A stretch of 64,000 nt of DNA from UBA5239 sp040391785. Lineage in GTDB: Bacteria; Verrucomicrobiota; Lentisphaeria; Victivallales; Victivallaceae. This document shows positions 42,433 to 52,150 of the stretch, piece by piece (the stretch's first letter is position 1; each line of letters begins with the position of its first letter). The notes under the pieces were generated by a model. The model saw only the letters and a program-made list of their open reading frames with translations. It made no database searches and was not told the origin of the DNA. The DNA is taken from positions 1-64,000 of the forward strand of contig JBEBXH010000012.1 of the NCBI GenBank assembly GCA_040391785.1, in the 5' to 3' direction. The translations under genes and the position numbers were made by a program.

Positions 42433-43180
42433 ACTGGCCGCATATCTGAACGATTACCTCGATTTCCCGTCCTTCCGCGGCGACGCCTCCAACAACGGGC
42501 TGCAGGTGGAAGCCAACCCCGAAGTCACGAAAATCGTCACCGGAGTAGACGGCTGCATGGCGCTCTTTGAACAGGCCGCCGCGCGCAAGGCCGATCTGGT
42601 GATGGTCCACCACGGCATCAGCTGGGGCAGCGAGCCGAAACGGTTCATTGGGGGCGTGGGCAAGCGCCTGCAATATCTTTTTAACCATCAGATGTCCCTG
42701 TACGCCGCGCACCTGCCGCTGGACGCCCATCCCGTCAGCGGCAACAACGCCATTCTCGCCGACATGATCGGCCTGACCAGCCGCGCCATGTTCTGCCGTT
42801 ACGACGGCGCGGACATCGGCGTCCGCGGCCTCCTTGCCGCCCCCCGGACCGCCGCCGAGTTAAGCGCCGTTTATGCGAACAAACTCGATTGCAACGCGCA
42901 GCTCTACGGCGATACCGGCAGGCCCCTGCAGCGGGTCGGATGCATTTCCGGCGGTGCGGGGCACTCCGGGCTGGCGGCGGCCGTCGAAGACGGGCTGGAA
43001 CTGCTGGTGACCGGCCAGATGGAGCATGAACTGTACCACCCTGCCCTCGAGGCCGGGCTGACCATTCTGGCGCTCGGACATTATTGTTCGGAAACCGCCG
43101 GCATCCGCGCGCTGGGCGGGCTGGTCGCCGAAAAATTCGGCATCGAAGTCGAATTCATTGACATACCGACAAATTTGTAA
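42419..43180 (+). CDS. Nif3-like dinuclear metal centre protein
   Basis: A 253-residue member of the Nif3/YbgI (DUF34) family. The signature pieces DNGLQVE-like SNNGLQVEA, DLVMVHHGISWG, LYAAHLPLDAHP and the C-terminal LALGHYCSETAGIRAL contain the histidines and acidic residues that bind two metals. Family members form hexameric rings. The biochemical role is unsettled; a link to metal insertion or GTP cyclohydrolase-like activity has been proposed. Here it is translationally coupled to the HELCH membrane protein and precedes a run of lipoproteins. Confidence 0.93.
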   Translation: MKTIELAAYLNDYLDFPSFRGDASNNGLQVEANPEVTKIVTGVDGCMALFEQAAARKADLVMVHHGISWGSEPKRFIGGVGKRLQYLFNHQMSLYAAHLPLDAHPVSGNNAILADMIGLTSRAMFCRYDGADIGVRGLLAAPRTAAELSAVYANKLDCNAQLYGDTGRPLQRVGCISGGAGHSGLAAAVEDGLELLVTGQMEHELYHPALEAGLTILALGHYCSETAGIRALGGLVAEKFGIEVEFIDIPTNL

Positions 43181-43197
43181 TTATGGAGTATATGAAG

Positions 43198-43704
43198 ATG
43201 AAAAAAATGTGTTACATGGCTGTAGCCGCCGCCGCGCTGCTGTTCGGCTGCGAGTCCCCGCAAGCGGATTCCGATGACTATAAACCGCTCAGTGAAAAAG
43301 AAATGACGTATATGGAAAATTATGTCACCTACAACGTCCGCCGCGACAGCCGGCTGACGCAGGAACAAAGCGACATGATGAAGGATATCCGCCCGGTCGT
43401 CAAGATTCACTACGACGGCGACAAGGAAGGCAAGGCTTATCTCTACTGGAACATCCCGCAAACCGAGGCGTATGCCCGGCAAGTCGCCGAGGACGCCAAC
43501 GCGATCGTGCCGTACAAAACCATCAATGTCCGCGGCTACGGCGATTTGAGCGACCCGGCCAGCGTCATGTGGCAGGTTTCGGTCGTGAACCAGGGGGATA
43601 TCATCATCACCCCGGCGGCCGAACGGCTCATGAAGGAACAGGAAGGGAAGAAACCGGAAAAAGCCATCACCCCCGAACGCTGGAACGACATCATAAACCG
43701 CTAA
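43198..43704 (+). CDS. Lipoprotein of unknown function
   Basis: A 168-residue lipoprotein with lipobox LLFGC (Cys18). I chose the ATG at 43198 since GGAG at 43185-43188 is 9 bases upstream; ATGs at 43183 and 43192 are less well placed. The mature part is small and acidic with no family I recognise, including an ENYVTYNVRRDSRLT segment and a C-terminal AITPERWNDIINR. It sits between Nif3 and the first DUF4349 lipoprotein with short gaps, so it is probably an accessory of that envelope system. Confidence 0.7.
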   Translation: MKKMCYMAVAAAALLFGCESPQADSDDYKPLSEKEMTYMENYVTYNVRRDSRLTQEQSDMMKDIRPVVKIHYDGDKEGKAYLYWNIPQTEAYARQVAEDANAIVPYKTINVRGYGDLSDPASVMWQVSVVNQGDIIITPAAERLMKEQEGKKPEKAITPERWNDIINR

Positions 43705-43718
43705 ACGGAGCCGAAAAA

Positions 43719-44888
43719 ATGCGTATTAACTCTTTATTGATTGGATTGGCCGCGGCCATTATTTTATCCGGGTGCAACAGCTCGAATGTGGAATTCGACG
43801 CCTTGGCGAGAGGCAGAGTCGTGCCCATCGAGGAGGCGGAATGGGGGAATGGAGCCGTAGCTGCTCGCGCCGGCGAGTTTGTTCCGGCCTCGGAAACGGC
43901 GGAACCGCGTTTCATTGCGGAGCCGGGCCGGAAAATGATTTACAATGTCTACCTGACCATTGCGGTGGATAACCGGGATGCCGCCCTGACCGCCGCCCGC
44001 GAGATCACCAAAGCGCGCAAGGGTTACATGGAAAATCTCGACGACTACAAAATCACCCTCCGCATCCCGATGGAACAGGGCGACAACGCCATGAACGAGA
44101 TTGAAAAACTCGGCACCGTGGCCAAACGCCAGATCTTCGGCGAAGACGTGACCAAAGTTGTCACCGACATCGAAATCCGGCTCGACAACCTGAAGAAACT
44201 GCGCACCCGCCTGACCGAGCTCCTCCAGCGCGGCGAAAAGGTGGAGGACCTCCTGAAGATCGAGACCGAGCTCTCCCGCGCCACCACCGAAATCGAGCGC
44301 ATTCAGGCCCAGCTGCGCGACTACGAAAACCGCATCGCCTACCTGACCCTGACGCTGACCTTCGAACCCCGGGCCATTCAGGTCGATCCCAGTTATTTCG
44401 CCGCGATCCCGTGGGTAAACAGCCTCGGCAACTCGCTGGAAAAACAAAACATATCGATGAACAGTTCCAAAGATACGCCGTATGACATCGATTTCCCGGA
44501 AGATTTCGTGCAGGTTTTCGGCAGTTCGGATCTGGCGACCGCGATTTCCGCCGACGACTGCGTCATCCAACTCACGCGCCGCGACAACCTGAAGGGCGGC
44601 ACCCCCAAGTTCTGGAACAGCCTGATCGAACGTACCCTGACCAAGCGCAATAATTACGAGATTGTCGAGCGGAGACAGGCGGAAATCGACGGTTTGACCG
44701 TCGACATCATTACCGCCGAGCGCAAGGTCGGCCGGAGCAGCGTCAAATATCAGATCCTGATCGCGATTTCCAAAGAAGGTTTCTTCTCCTCCAGCAAAAT
44801 CTACCTCATGGAAGTTTGGGGACCAAAGGAACAATTCAACAATACAGCCGAGCAACTGGCAAAAAAATGGGAAAGCATTAAGTTCTGA
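43719..44888 (+). CDS. DUF4349 family lipoprotein, full-length member
   Basis: A 389-residue lipoprotein with lipobox ILSGC (Cys19). The DUF4349 domain (about residues 70-230) has YNVYLTIAVDNRDAAL, a coiled-coil with LDNLKKLRTRLTELLQRGEKVEDLLKIETEL, and IAYLTLTLTFEP. A further C-terminal domain of about 130 residues (IQLTRRDNLKGGTPKFWN, KVGRSSVKYQILIAI) is not found in the sister lipoproteins. DUF4349 proteins are thought to be anchored, coiled-coil envelope proteins of unknown role. The next gene starts inside its stop (TGATG). GGAG precedes the ATG. Confidence 0.82.
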   Translation: MRINSLLIGLAAAIILSGCNSSNVEFDALARGRVVPIEEAEWGNGAVAARAGEFVPASETAEPRFIAEPGRKMIYNVYLTIAVDNRDAALTAAREITKARKGYMENLDDYKITLRIPMEQGDNAMNEIEKLGTVAKRQIFGEDVTKVVTDIEIRLDNLKKLRTRLTELLQRGEKVEDLLKIETELSRATTEIERIQAQLRDYENRIAYLTLTLTFEPRAIQVDPSYFAAIPWVNSLGNSLEKQNISMNSSKDTPYDIDFPEDFVQVFGSSDLATAISADDCVIQLTRRDNLKGGTPKFWNSLIERTLTKRNNYEIVERRQAEIDGLTVDIITAERKVGRSSVKYQILIAISKEGFFSSSKIYLMEVWGPKEQFNNTAEQLAKKWESIKF

Positions 44889-46156
44889 TGAAAACATTTC
44901 TGCTGACAATTGCACTGATGTTCGGGCTGGGCCTGTCCGCGGCGGACAAGCCGGAGGATATCGCGTTTCAGGCGGTCCAGAATTTTCTGGCCGGAAATCT
45001 GGAAGCGGTACATTCGCTTTCCAATGACTGGTTGAAGGCAGCCATAACGCCGCAGATGCAGGCCCAGACCCGTGGGGCACTCACTGCGCAATATGGTAAG
45101 CTCCAGACGATTCACCCGGCCAAGCCGCAGCCCCCGTCCAACCAGGCTTATATCGTCAAATGCGAGTTTGATCAAGCCGTGCTGTCATTTCTGGTGAACT
45201 TGAACGAACAGCAAAAAGTCGCCGCTTTTGTCATCAATCAGGTCGACAAAAAATTCGATCTGGAAAATACCGATGTGCTCAGCGAGGAACAAATCGTTTT
45301 CGGCGATGGGAAAAAACTGCCGGGCGTCTTGACCGTACCGAAAGGACAAGCGGATTTCCCGCTGGTGATTCTGGTGCACGGCTCCGGCCCGCAGGATTAT
45401 GATGAGACGGTCGGGTCGAATAAAGTATTCCGGGATATCGCGCACGGGTTGGCGAAGCGCGGCGTCGGCGTTTTCCGCTACAGCAAGCGGACGCTTGTCT
45501 ATCCCGGAATGGTCTCGACCGTGGAAGACGAAGTCATCGACGATGTGGTCCATGCGTTCGGAATGCTGAAAGAACGCGGTTTCAAGAAGATTTACGTTCT
45601 GGGGCACAGCCTCGGCGGTATGCTGATCCCGCGGATCGCCGCCAAGCTCGGCGAAGGCGCCGCCGGTTACATCGCGCTGGCCGCCCCGGCCCGGCCGATG
45701 GAAGACCTGATGGTCGAGCAAACCGAATACATTGCGTCGATCGCCCCGGCCGCCATGACTCAGGCCGCTATGACCAAAGTTGAGGTCGCCAAGATCAAAA
45801 AACTCACTGCAGACAGCAAACCCCATGAACTGATCCTGCATTGTCCCGTTTCCTACTGGCTGGACCTGAAAGATTATAACCAGGTCGCGATGGCCGCCTC
45901 GATCACCCGGCCGGTGTTTTATCTGCAAGGCGGACGGGATTATCAGGTTACGATGGTTGATTTTGAGATTTACCGGGATAAATTATCGATGAAGCCGAAT
46001 TTCAAGTTCAAGGCATATCCGGACCTGAATCATCTGTTCATGACCGGTCAGGGGAAAAGCACGCCGATGGAATACGGCATCAAAGGCCGGGTTTCGGAGG
46101 ACGTTCTCGACGATATCGGCAGTTTTATGAAACAACCACCACAGGAGGTTCGATAA
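44888..46156 (+). CDS. Secreted alpha/beta hydrolase with N-terminal DUF3887-like domain
   Basis: A 422-residue exported protein with signal peptide (MKTFLLTIALMFGLGLSAA). An N-terminal domain of about 100 residues resembles DUF3887. The alpha/beta hydrolase core has VILVHGSGPQDYDE, the nucleophile elbow GHSLGG (Ser) and a C-terminal DLNHLF (His); the Asp acid is probably in GGRDYQVTM. It resembles secreted esterases or peptidases of the BD-FAE/YjfP type. It is inserted between DUF4349 lipoprotein genes with overlapping starts and stops on both sides (TGATG, TAATG), so it belongs to the same system. Confidence 0.87.
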   Translation: MKTFLLTIALMFGLGLSAADKPEDIAFQAVQNFLAGNLEAVHSLSNDWLKAAITPQMQAQTRGALTAQYGKLQTIHPAKPQPPSNQAYIVKCEFDQAVLSFLVNLNEQQKVAAFVINQVDKKFDLENTDVLSEEQIVFGDGKKLPGVLTVPKGQADFPLVILVHGSGPQDYDETVGSNKVFRDIAHGLAKRGVGVFRYSKRTLVYPGMVSTVEDEVIDDVVHAFGMLKERGFKKIYVLGHSLGGMLIPRIAAKLGEGAAGYIALAAPARPMEDLMVEQTEYIASIAPAAMTQAAMTKVEVAKIKKLTADSKPHELILHCPVSYWLDLKDYNQVAMAASITRPVFYLQGGRDYQVTMVDFEIYRDKLSMKPNFKFKAYPDLNHLFMTGQGKSTPMEYGIKGRVSEDVLDDIGSFMKQPPQEVR

Positions 46157-46749
46157 TGAAGATATTGATGGCACTGGGATGTGCGGCGGCGGCGCTGTTT
46201 ATGGCCGGCTGCTGCTGCAACAGCGGCGATGATAATGTGATCGTTCTGAAGGCGAGCGAGTTGACGATTCCGCCCCATTCGGCCTATCACGACAATCTGG
46301 GGGGACTCTCTTACACCGTTTCGCGGACGGTGGAAGTGGCCGACACCGCGGCAGCAAAGACAGCACTGGAAAAAATCATCGCCGATAACGGCGGACACTA
46401 TCTGGAATATACCCCCGATACGGTTGCGTTCAAAGTGTACAATGATAAAGCCGCCGGGGCCGTGGATGCCGTCGAAAAACTCGGCAAGGTCACCGTCCGC
46501 ACCCTGACTACGTCCAACGAATACGCCAACAAAGTATTTCTCCTCTATTCGATGCCCTACAATGACCGCCAGTATCAATTCTGGGCCAAAACCGTCAGCG
46601 ACCAGAAGCTGCTTGTCCAGATCCGGGAAGCGGGCGAACTGCTCGAACTCGCCGAAGACAATTCAACTGTCAAAGCTAACTTTGCGCAGCTGATGAACAA
46701 AATTTTCGGGGTTACAATTCAGGTAACCTTTAAAAGTCCGAAACAATGA
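46156..46749 (+). CDS. DUF4349-like lipoprotein, short divergent member
   Basis: A 197-residue lipoprotein with lipobox FMAGC (Cys19, followed by two more cysteines). The domain pattern SYTVSRTVEVADTAAAKTALEKI...VDAVEKLGKVTVR matches the central part of the neighbouring DUF4349 proteins, but the coiled-coil segment is shorter and lacks most of the paired charged residues. It overlaps the hydrolase stop by one base (TAATG). It probably arose by duplication within the operon. Confidence 0.7.
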   Translation: MKILMALGCAAAALFMAGCCCNSGDDNVIVLKASELTIPPHSAYHDNLGGLSYTVSRTVEVADTAAAKTALEKIIADNGGHYLEYTPDTVAFKVYNDKAAGAVDAVEKLGKVTVRTLTTSNEYANKVFLLYSMPYNDRQYQFWAKTVSDQKLLVQIREAGELLELAEDNSTVKANFAQLMNKIFGVTIQVTFKSPKQ

Positions 46750-46771
46750 CGGCTGAAGGGAGATCATCAAT

Positions 46772-47380
46772 ATGAAATCAATATTCACATTTGGATTCGC
46801 CATCGCAATCGCGCTGTCAGCTGCCGGCTGCGGCCACCGCAATTATAATTATATGAGAGTCGACCTGAGCCCCGACTATAAATTGAAGATGTCGGACGAA
46901 CGGGATAATTCCCTTTATAGCAACCGGAACGAGCTGCTCTCGTATCACTTTTTCCGGACTCTGGAAGTAGCGGACATCGACTCCACTTACAAGAATCTCG
47001 AACAACTGATTGTCGACAACAAGGGATACTACCTGAATATCGCGGACAACTGCTTTGAATTCACGGTCCCGGTCGAATCGGTGGAATCCGTGGTCGCCGC
47101 AGTGGAAAAACTCGGCAAAACGACCGACAGCCGCCTGGTCAGCGAGGACATCACCCGCGAGTACCGCTACAGCGCCGACCGGTTGCAGGAAGCAAACGAG
47201 CAACTGCAGAGAATGAAGGCCATGATCCGCAAAAACCGCAAACTGATGCGCCGCACCCGCGTCATTGATACCGTCAACGACCTGCAGCAACGCCTGGCTT
47301 CTATCACCGCCGACTACATGATCACGAGCAATAAGCTGTATTATGCTAAAGTTTCCGTGACACTGAAACAGCCGGAGTGA
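46772..47380 (+). CDS. DUF4349-like lipoprotein
   Basis: A 202-residue lipoprotein with lipobox LSAAGC (Cys20). It shares SYHFFRTLEVADIDSTYKNLEQLI and VVAAVEKLGKTTDSRLVSEDIT with its neighbours, followed by a basic coiled-coil (LQEANEQLQRMKAMIRKNRKLM) and a final KVSVTLKQPE strand. AGGGAG precedes the ATG. Its end overlaps the next ribosome binding site, so the two are probably made together. Confidence 0.72.
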   Translation: MKSIFTFGFAIAIALSAAGCGHRNYNYMRVDLSPDYKLKMSDERDNSLYSNRNELLSYHFFRTLEVADIDSTYKNLEQLIVDNKGYYLNIADNCFEFTVPVESVESVVAAVEKLGKTTDSRLVSEDITREYRYSADRLQEANEQLQRMKAMIRKNRKLMRRTRVIDTVNDLQQRLASITADYMITSNKLYYAKVSVTLKQPE

Positions 47381-47382
47381 CC

Positions 47383-47987
47383 ATGAAGTTTGCCTATTTA
47401 TCCGCTGTACTGCTGGCCGCCTGGCTGATGGCAGGCTGTACGAATCACGTGACCACGCCCGAGCCTGCGCCCTATGTGCCGCTGGCGCTGCCGGCGATCG
47501 AAGAATCCTCGATGTTCGCGGCGGCCAACCGCAAAATCTCCTTCAAGGTGACCAAAACCATCGAGACCAATAACCTCAAGACGCTTTTTCGCAAAGCCTG
47601 CGATATCGTCACCAATTACGATGGCATGGTCAAACAGCATCAGAGTAACTTTCTGGAAATATCTCTGCCGGTGGCAAAAGCCGAACAAGCCCTGGCCGAG
47701 ATCGATCAGCTCGGCAAAGTCACCCAGTCGGATTTCATGGCGCACAATTTCACCGAACTGATGAATTCGTTTGATATCCGGCTGGCCGACCTGACCAATC
47801 AGCGGATCCGGCTGATCAAATTGTGGAACCAGGCCGGAAGCATCGAGGACCTCATGCGGATCGAACGCGAAATGGGAGCCAACTCCACCGATTATGCCCG
47901 CATGATGACCAACATGCGCGAAACCTACGACAAAATAACCAATGTCTCGCTGACGATCAACATGGTACAAGCCGAACAGGAGCAAAA

Positions 47988-47991
<4 letters not shown>
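47383..47991 (+). CDS. DUF4349-like lipoprotein
   Basis: A 202-residue lipoprotein with lipobox LMAGC (Cys19). The pattern is as in the sister genes: ISFKVTKTIETNNLKTLFRKA, AEQALAEIDQLGKVTQSDF, then a coiled-coil (LADLTNQRIRLIKLWNQAGSIEDLMRIEREM) and TNVSLTINMV. I chose the ATG at 47383 because GGAG is 5 bases upstream; a GTG at 47377 is the alternative. Its stop overlaps the YjbQ start (ATGA). Confidence 0.78.
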
Positions 47992-48404
<413 letters not shown>

Positions 48405-48545
48405 AAAAATCCCTGAATTTACAACTCATGAGCGGGAATTGTTATCTGGGTTCATAGGCAAATAACTCTGATTTTTTTCTGCAACCTGATATTGGAATTC
48501 AGCGAATCGAGGTTATATTCATGAGAAAATTCGGAGAATTGAATT

Positions 48546-49148
48546 ATGAATGTAAGAGAACGGATGAAAAGCGGCAAGCTGTATTTCTGCACCGACGCGG
48601 AACTTGCCAAAGAACAACTCGAATGCCTCGACAAACTGTATGACTTCAACCATTCGCGCCCGTCCGATATGAAGCGCCGGATGGAGATCCTGAAATCCAT
48701 CCTGGCGGAAATGGGCGACAATGTCTATATCGAGCCGCCGCTGCACGCGAACTGGGGGCGCAACACCCATGTCGGCAACAATGTTTATGCCAATTTCAAT
48801 CTGACGCTGGTCGACGACACGGATATTTTCATTGGCGACAGCGTGATGTTCGGCCCGAATGTGGTTCTCGCCACGGCGGGGCATCCGGTGGATCCGGAGC
48901 TGCGCCGCAAAGTCGCGCAGTTCAACCTCCCGATCACCATCGGCAACAATGTCTGGATCGGCGCCGGCGCGCTGGTCATGCCGGGCATCACGATCGGCGA
49001 TAATTCGATCATCGGCGCGGGCAGCGTCGTGACCAAAGATATTCCGCCAAACGTCGTGGCCGTGGGGAATCCCTGCAAAGTCCTGCGCGAAATCGGCGAA
49101 CGCGACAAAAAATTCTATTACAAGGACCTCGAAGTCGATCTCGACTGA
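48546..49148 (+). CDS. Maltose/galactoside O-acetyltransferase-like enzyme
   Basis: A 200-residue left-handed beta-helix acetyltransferase of the LacA/Maa group. It begins with ERMKSGKLYFCTD, a family opening, and continues with GRNTHVGNNVYANFNLTLVDD, ATAGHPVD with the catalytic His, and hexapeptide repeats IGNNVWIGAGALVMPGITIGDNSIIGAGSVVTKDIP. It transfers acetyl from acetyl-CoA to a sugar hydroxyl. It stands alone with no linked carbohydrate gene. Confidence 0.93.
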   Translation: MNVRERMKSGKLYFCTDAELAKEQLECLDKLYDFNHSRPSDMKRRMEILKSILAEMGDNVYIEPPLHANWGRNTHVGNNVYANFNLTLVDDTDIFIGDSVMFGPNVVLATAGHPVDPELRRKVAQFNLPITIGNNVWIGAGALVMPGITIGDNSIIGAGSVVTKDIPPNVVAVGNPCKVLREIGERDKKFYYKDLEVDLD

Positions 49149-49232
49149 CCGGGGAGTTTTTTTTAACACACTATCTTGTATTTGGAGCCGGGAACGTGTA
49201 TTTTATGGCATGAAACAAGGTCAGGTGAGATT

Positions 49233-50033
49233 ATGATACAGCGCGATGATGTCAATGAAATTCTGCAGAAGTTGTATTTTATTACCGGAGCGGATGCGTT
49301 TTTCGATCCGCCGCTCATGAAGATTGCCGCCGCGGATGATCCGTTTTTCCTGAAATTCAAAGAGGTGATCGGCGAATATCACTGGACACCGGAGGAAATC
49401 GTTCCCGGGGCAAAATCGGTGATCTGTTATTTCCTGCCGGCGCGTTTGGATGCGCGCGAAAGCAATCGCAGGGAAAACGAATTTCCGTCGCTGCTGTGGG
49501 CGCGGGTGCGTTCCTATGGGGAACTGGCCAACGAACAGATGCGTTATCAGCTGTGCCGCAACCTGGAAGGGCGCGGCTATGCGGCGGTGGCCCCGCATCT
49601 GCTGCAAATGAAGCAGGGGCTCGATATGGCGGCAATGGGGTTTTCGTCGCACTGGTCGGAGCGCCATGCGTCGTTTGTGGCCGGACTGGGTACGTTCGGG
49701 CTGTCGGCAAGTCTGATCTCCGAGCGCGGCTCTGCGGGGCGCTACGGCTCGGTGGTGACAACATTGGAGCTCCCGCCGGACGTGCGCCCATACGGTGACG
49801 ATCCCTTCGCCTGGTGCAACCGCTGCGGCGCCTGTATCCGGCGCTGCCCCGCCAACGCCATCGGCAAAGAAATCGCCGACCGCGACAAACCCGCCTGCGC
49901 CATGTACGCCTACAAAAAGGTCGAGGAAAACCGCCTGGAACGTTACGGCTGGGATACTCTGACCCTTGGCTGCGGCCTCTGCCAGACCGGCGTCCCCTGC
50001 GAAGACAAAATTCCCCGTTCACGCCAGGATTAA
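49233..50033 (+). CDS. Epoxyqueuosine-reductase-like 4Fe-4S protein
   Basis: A 266-residue protein with a QueG-like N-terminal half (EIVPGAKSVICYFLPAR, ERHASFVAGLGTFGLSASLISERGSAGRYGSVVTT) and a C-terminal ferredoxin domain. The first cluster set CNRCGACIRRCP and a second CGLCQTGVPC provide the 4Fe-4S ligands. It is shorter than true QueG (about 350-380 residues) and may act on another cobalamin-linked or redox substrate, as shorter relatives of QueG do. I chose the ATG at 49233 (AGGTGAGA upstream). It is not in an obvious operon. Confidence 0.82.
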   Translation: MIQRDDVNEILQKLYFITGADAFFDPPLMKIAAADDPFFLKFKEVIGEYHWTPEEIVPGAKSVICYFLPARLDARESNRRENEFPSLLWARVRSYGELANEQMRYQLCRNLEGRGYAAVAPHLLQMKQGLDMAAMGFSSHWSERHASFVAGLGTFGLSASLISERGSAGRYGSVVTTLELPPDVRPYGDDPFAWCNRCGACIRRCPANAIGKEIADRDKPACAMYAYKKVEENRLERYGWDTLTLGCGLCQTGVPCEDKIPRSRQD

Positions 50034-50060
50034 AGAGGAACTCCGCGTTCCCCACATCTA

Positions 50061-51773
50061 TTATGCCGAGGTAGGCAGAATCGCTTCTTTGCAGGATTTG
50101 CCGGCCGGAATCATCGGCAGCACGTGATCGCTGTACTCAATATGACAATCGAGCAGGAACGGGCCGGGGGTATCCAGCATTTCCCGGATCGCCTCTTCGA
50201 GTTCGCCGGGCGAGTACACGTCGCGTCCCGGAATTCCATAGGACGCGGCGATGCCGGTAAAACTTGGGCCGCTGCGGTGATTTTTCACCCGCAAATCGGT
50301 ATTGCCACGACAACGGTTGAAAAAGCGGTCCTCCATCTGCGCCACCATCCCGAGATGCTGATTGTTGAGAATCACCATTTTCACGCCGATATCCTCGGCG
50401 GCAATCGTGCCAAGTTCCTGGATATTCATCTGGAAACTGCCGTCACCGTCGATGTTGATTATGGTCTCCTCCGGCAGCGCCAGTTTGGCCCCCATGGCGG
50501 CAGGCAGTCCGAACCCCATGGTACCGAGCCCGCCGGATGTGAGGAGCTGCCGCGGCCGCGAAAATCCGTAAAACTGCGCCGTCCACATCTGATGCTGTCC
50601 CACCCCGGTCACCACGGTCGCTTTGCCGCCGGTTTGCCGCGCAATGGCCTCGATGACTTCCTGAGCTTTCAACTCGTCATGCTCGCGGTGAAACGAAAAC
50701 GGATACTGTTTTTTCCACGCCGCAATCTGCTGCAGCCATGCCGTGCGGTCCCGGTTCGCCGGACGCTGGTTCAGCATGGCCAGCACGGTTTTCACATCCG
50801 CCACTATTTCGATATCGGCATGGATATTTTTGTTGATCTCCGAGTTGTCGATGTCGACATGGATGATCTTGGCGCCGGGGGCGAAATGCGCCACGCTCCC
50901 GGTCGAGCGGTCGGAAAAACGGGCGCCCAGCGCCAGGATGAGATCGCTCTCGTGGACGGCAAAATTCGCGCTGCAGGAGCCATGCATCCCCATGAAGCGA
51001 AGCGCCAGCTCATGATGTTCCGGGAAGCACCCGATGCCCATCAGCGAAGTGGCCACCGGGATGCTGCAGGATTCGGCGAATTTCAGCAGTTCCTCCGCCG
51101 CGCCCGCGAGGATAATCCCGCCCCCGGCGATGATGCACGGGCGCTCCGCTGCCTGGATCGCCACCCACATGGCGCCGATTTTTTCCGCCAGGCCATTTTT
51201 CGGCGGCATATTGACAGACGCGGTTTCGGGTGCCGGGCGATATTCGATCCGCTTCATCAGGACATTGCGGGGCATGTCGATCCACACCGGGCCGGGCCTG
51301 CCCGACGACGCAATGCGGAACGCCTCGATCAGCGTCGGCGCGATCTCCTCGGTGGCGGTAAGCAAATAGCTGTGTTTGACCACCGGACGGCTCATGCCGA
51401 TGATATCGACCTCCTGAAAGGCGTTCGACCCGATTTTGGCGGAATCCACCTGCCCGGTGAGGACGATCAACGGCACGGAATCGGCATAAGCGTCCGCCAC
51501 CGCCGTCAGCAGATTGGTCGCGCCGGGCCCGCTGGTGGACATGCAGACGCCGACCCTGCCGGTAGCGCGGGCATAGCCCCCGGCGGCAAAAGCGCCGCCC
51601 TGTTCGTGACGGGGCAAAACCACCCGGATCGGCGACTCGATCAACGCCTGATGCATCTCAATCGAGGACGCGCCGGGATAAGCGAAAATCAGTTCAATAT
51701 TCAAAGCCTCAAGCGTCTTGACCGCGATTTCGGCACCGTTAAGCAAGTTGGAGCAGCAAGTATCGTTTTTCAT
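50061..51773 (-). CDS. ilvB: Acetolactate synthase large subunit
   Basis: A 570-residue thiamine-diphosphate enzyme that forms acetolactate for valine, leucine and isoleucine synthesis. The catalytic Glu is in PRHEQGGAFAAGGYARATG. The ThDP/Mg site is GDGSFQMNIQELGTI...NNQHLGMVAQMED, and FAD-domain motifs such as ALGARFSDR are present. The length is normal. No small regulatory subunit (ilvN) or other ilv/leu gene is adjacent, so it must be encoded elsewhere or the enzyme acts alone. Confidence 0.95.
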   Translation of the reverse strand: MKNDTCCSNLLNGAEIAVKTLEALNIELIFAYPGASSIEMHQALIESPIRVVLPRHEQGGAFAAGGYARATGRVGVCMSTSGPGATNLLTAVADAYADSVPLIVLTGQVDSAKIGSNAFQEVDIIGMSRPVVKHSYLLTATEEIAPTLIEAFRIASSGRPGPVWIDMPRNVLMKRIEYRPAPETASVNMPPKNGLAEKIGAMWVAIQAAERPCIIAGGGIILAGAAEELLKFAESCSIPVATSLMGIGCFPEHHELALRFMGMHGSCSANFAVHESDLILALGARFSDRSTGSVAHFAPGAKIIHVDIDNSEINKNIHADIEIVADVKTVLAMLNQRPANRDRTAWLQQIAAWKKQYPFSFHREHDELKAQEVIEAIARQTGGKATVVTGVGQHQMWTAQFYGFSRPRQLLTSGGLGTMGFGLPAAMGAKLALPEETIINIDGDGSFQMNIQELGTIAAEDIGVKMVILNNQHLGMVAQMEDRFFNRCRGNTDLRVKNHRSGPSFTGIAASYGIPGRDVYSPGELEEAIREMLDTPGPFLLDCHIEYSDHVLPMIPAGKSCKEAILPTSA

Positions 51774-52150
51774 AAATTGACATCTTTCTTTTCATTGAAA
51801 CCATAATGGGGGGCAATAACCTCTCCCGTGCTTCAACGGCAAAAAGAAAACGATTCCGGAAAAACGAGAGAGACTCTCTCAGGAGCGCGGACGGCATGAA
51901 TCATCCGTCGCATTGTGGGTCCCGGCCGCATTACTGAGATATCATTGCGACCGGGCAAATAACGGCGACAGTTTCAATAAATGAAAGATTGTAAACGCAT
52001 TTTTTCATATTGTAAATATAGCATCAAAATCCATAATTGCAATATCTGTTACGGAAAAATGAATATGCGGACGGTGCCGTTGAGTTTGAATTATGATTCA
52101 GCAGTGATAAATTAATGATTGCATATGAGAATTCGATTTGGAGCAAAATT
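51774..52150. other. 377-base intergenic region without a gene
   Basis: It lies between two divergent genes (ilvB on the minus strand, SGNH on the plus strand). It contains a small hairpin (51866-51880) in the ilvB leader and otherwise AT-rich sequence near the SGNH gene. I looked for a branched-chain-amino-acid leader peptide and found only a 17-codon frame poor in Leu, Val and Ile. Confidence 0.6.
51866..51880 (-). terminator. Possible attenuator hairpin in the ilvB leader
   Basis: On the minus strand GAGAGA-GTC-TCTCTC is followed by GTTTTT. This is a short hairpin with a T-run in the leader of ilvB, about 90 bases before its start codon. The stem is only 6 bp with a 3-base loop, so it is weak. 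It could be an attenuator, but no antiterminator was seen. Confidence 0.3.

Noticed and set aside
43569..43718. N-terminal extension of the DUF4349 lipoprotein from an upstream ATG
   Set aside because: It overlaps the preceding lipoprotein gene in another frame and would bury the signal peptide and lipobox that begin at 43719.
48405..48545. Thiamine (TPP) riboswitch near the YjbQ gene
   Set aside because: No conserved TPP aptamer segments are visible before or after the gene, and YjbQ lies at the end of a lipoprotein operon.
51833..51932. Possible branched-chain amino acid leader peptide before ilvB
   Set aside because: The longest reading frame encodes 17 residues rich in Arg and Pro, with a single Ile and no Leu or Val run, so classical attenuation is not supported.
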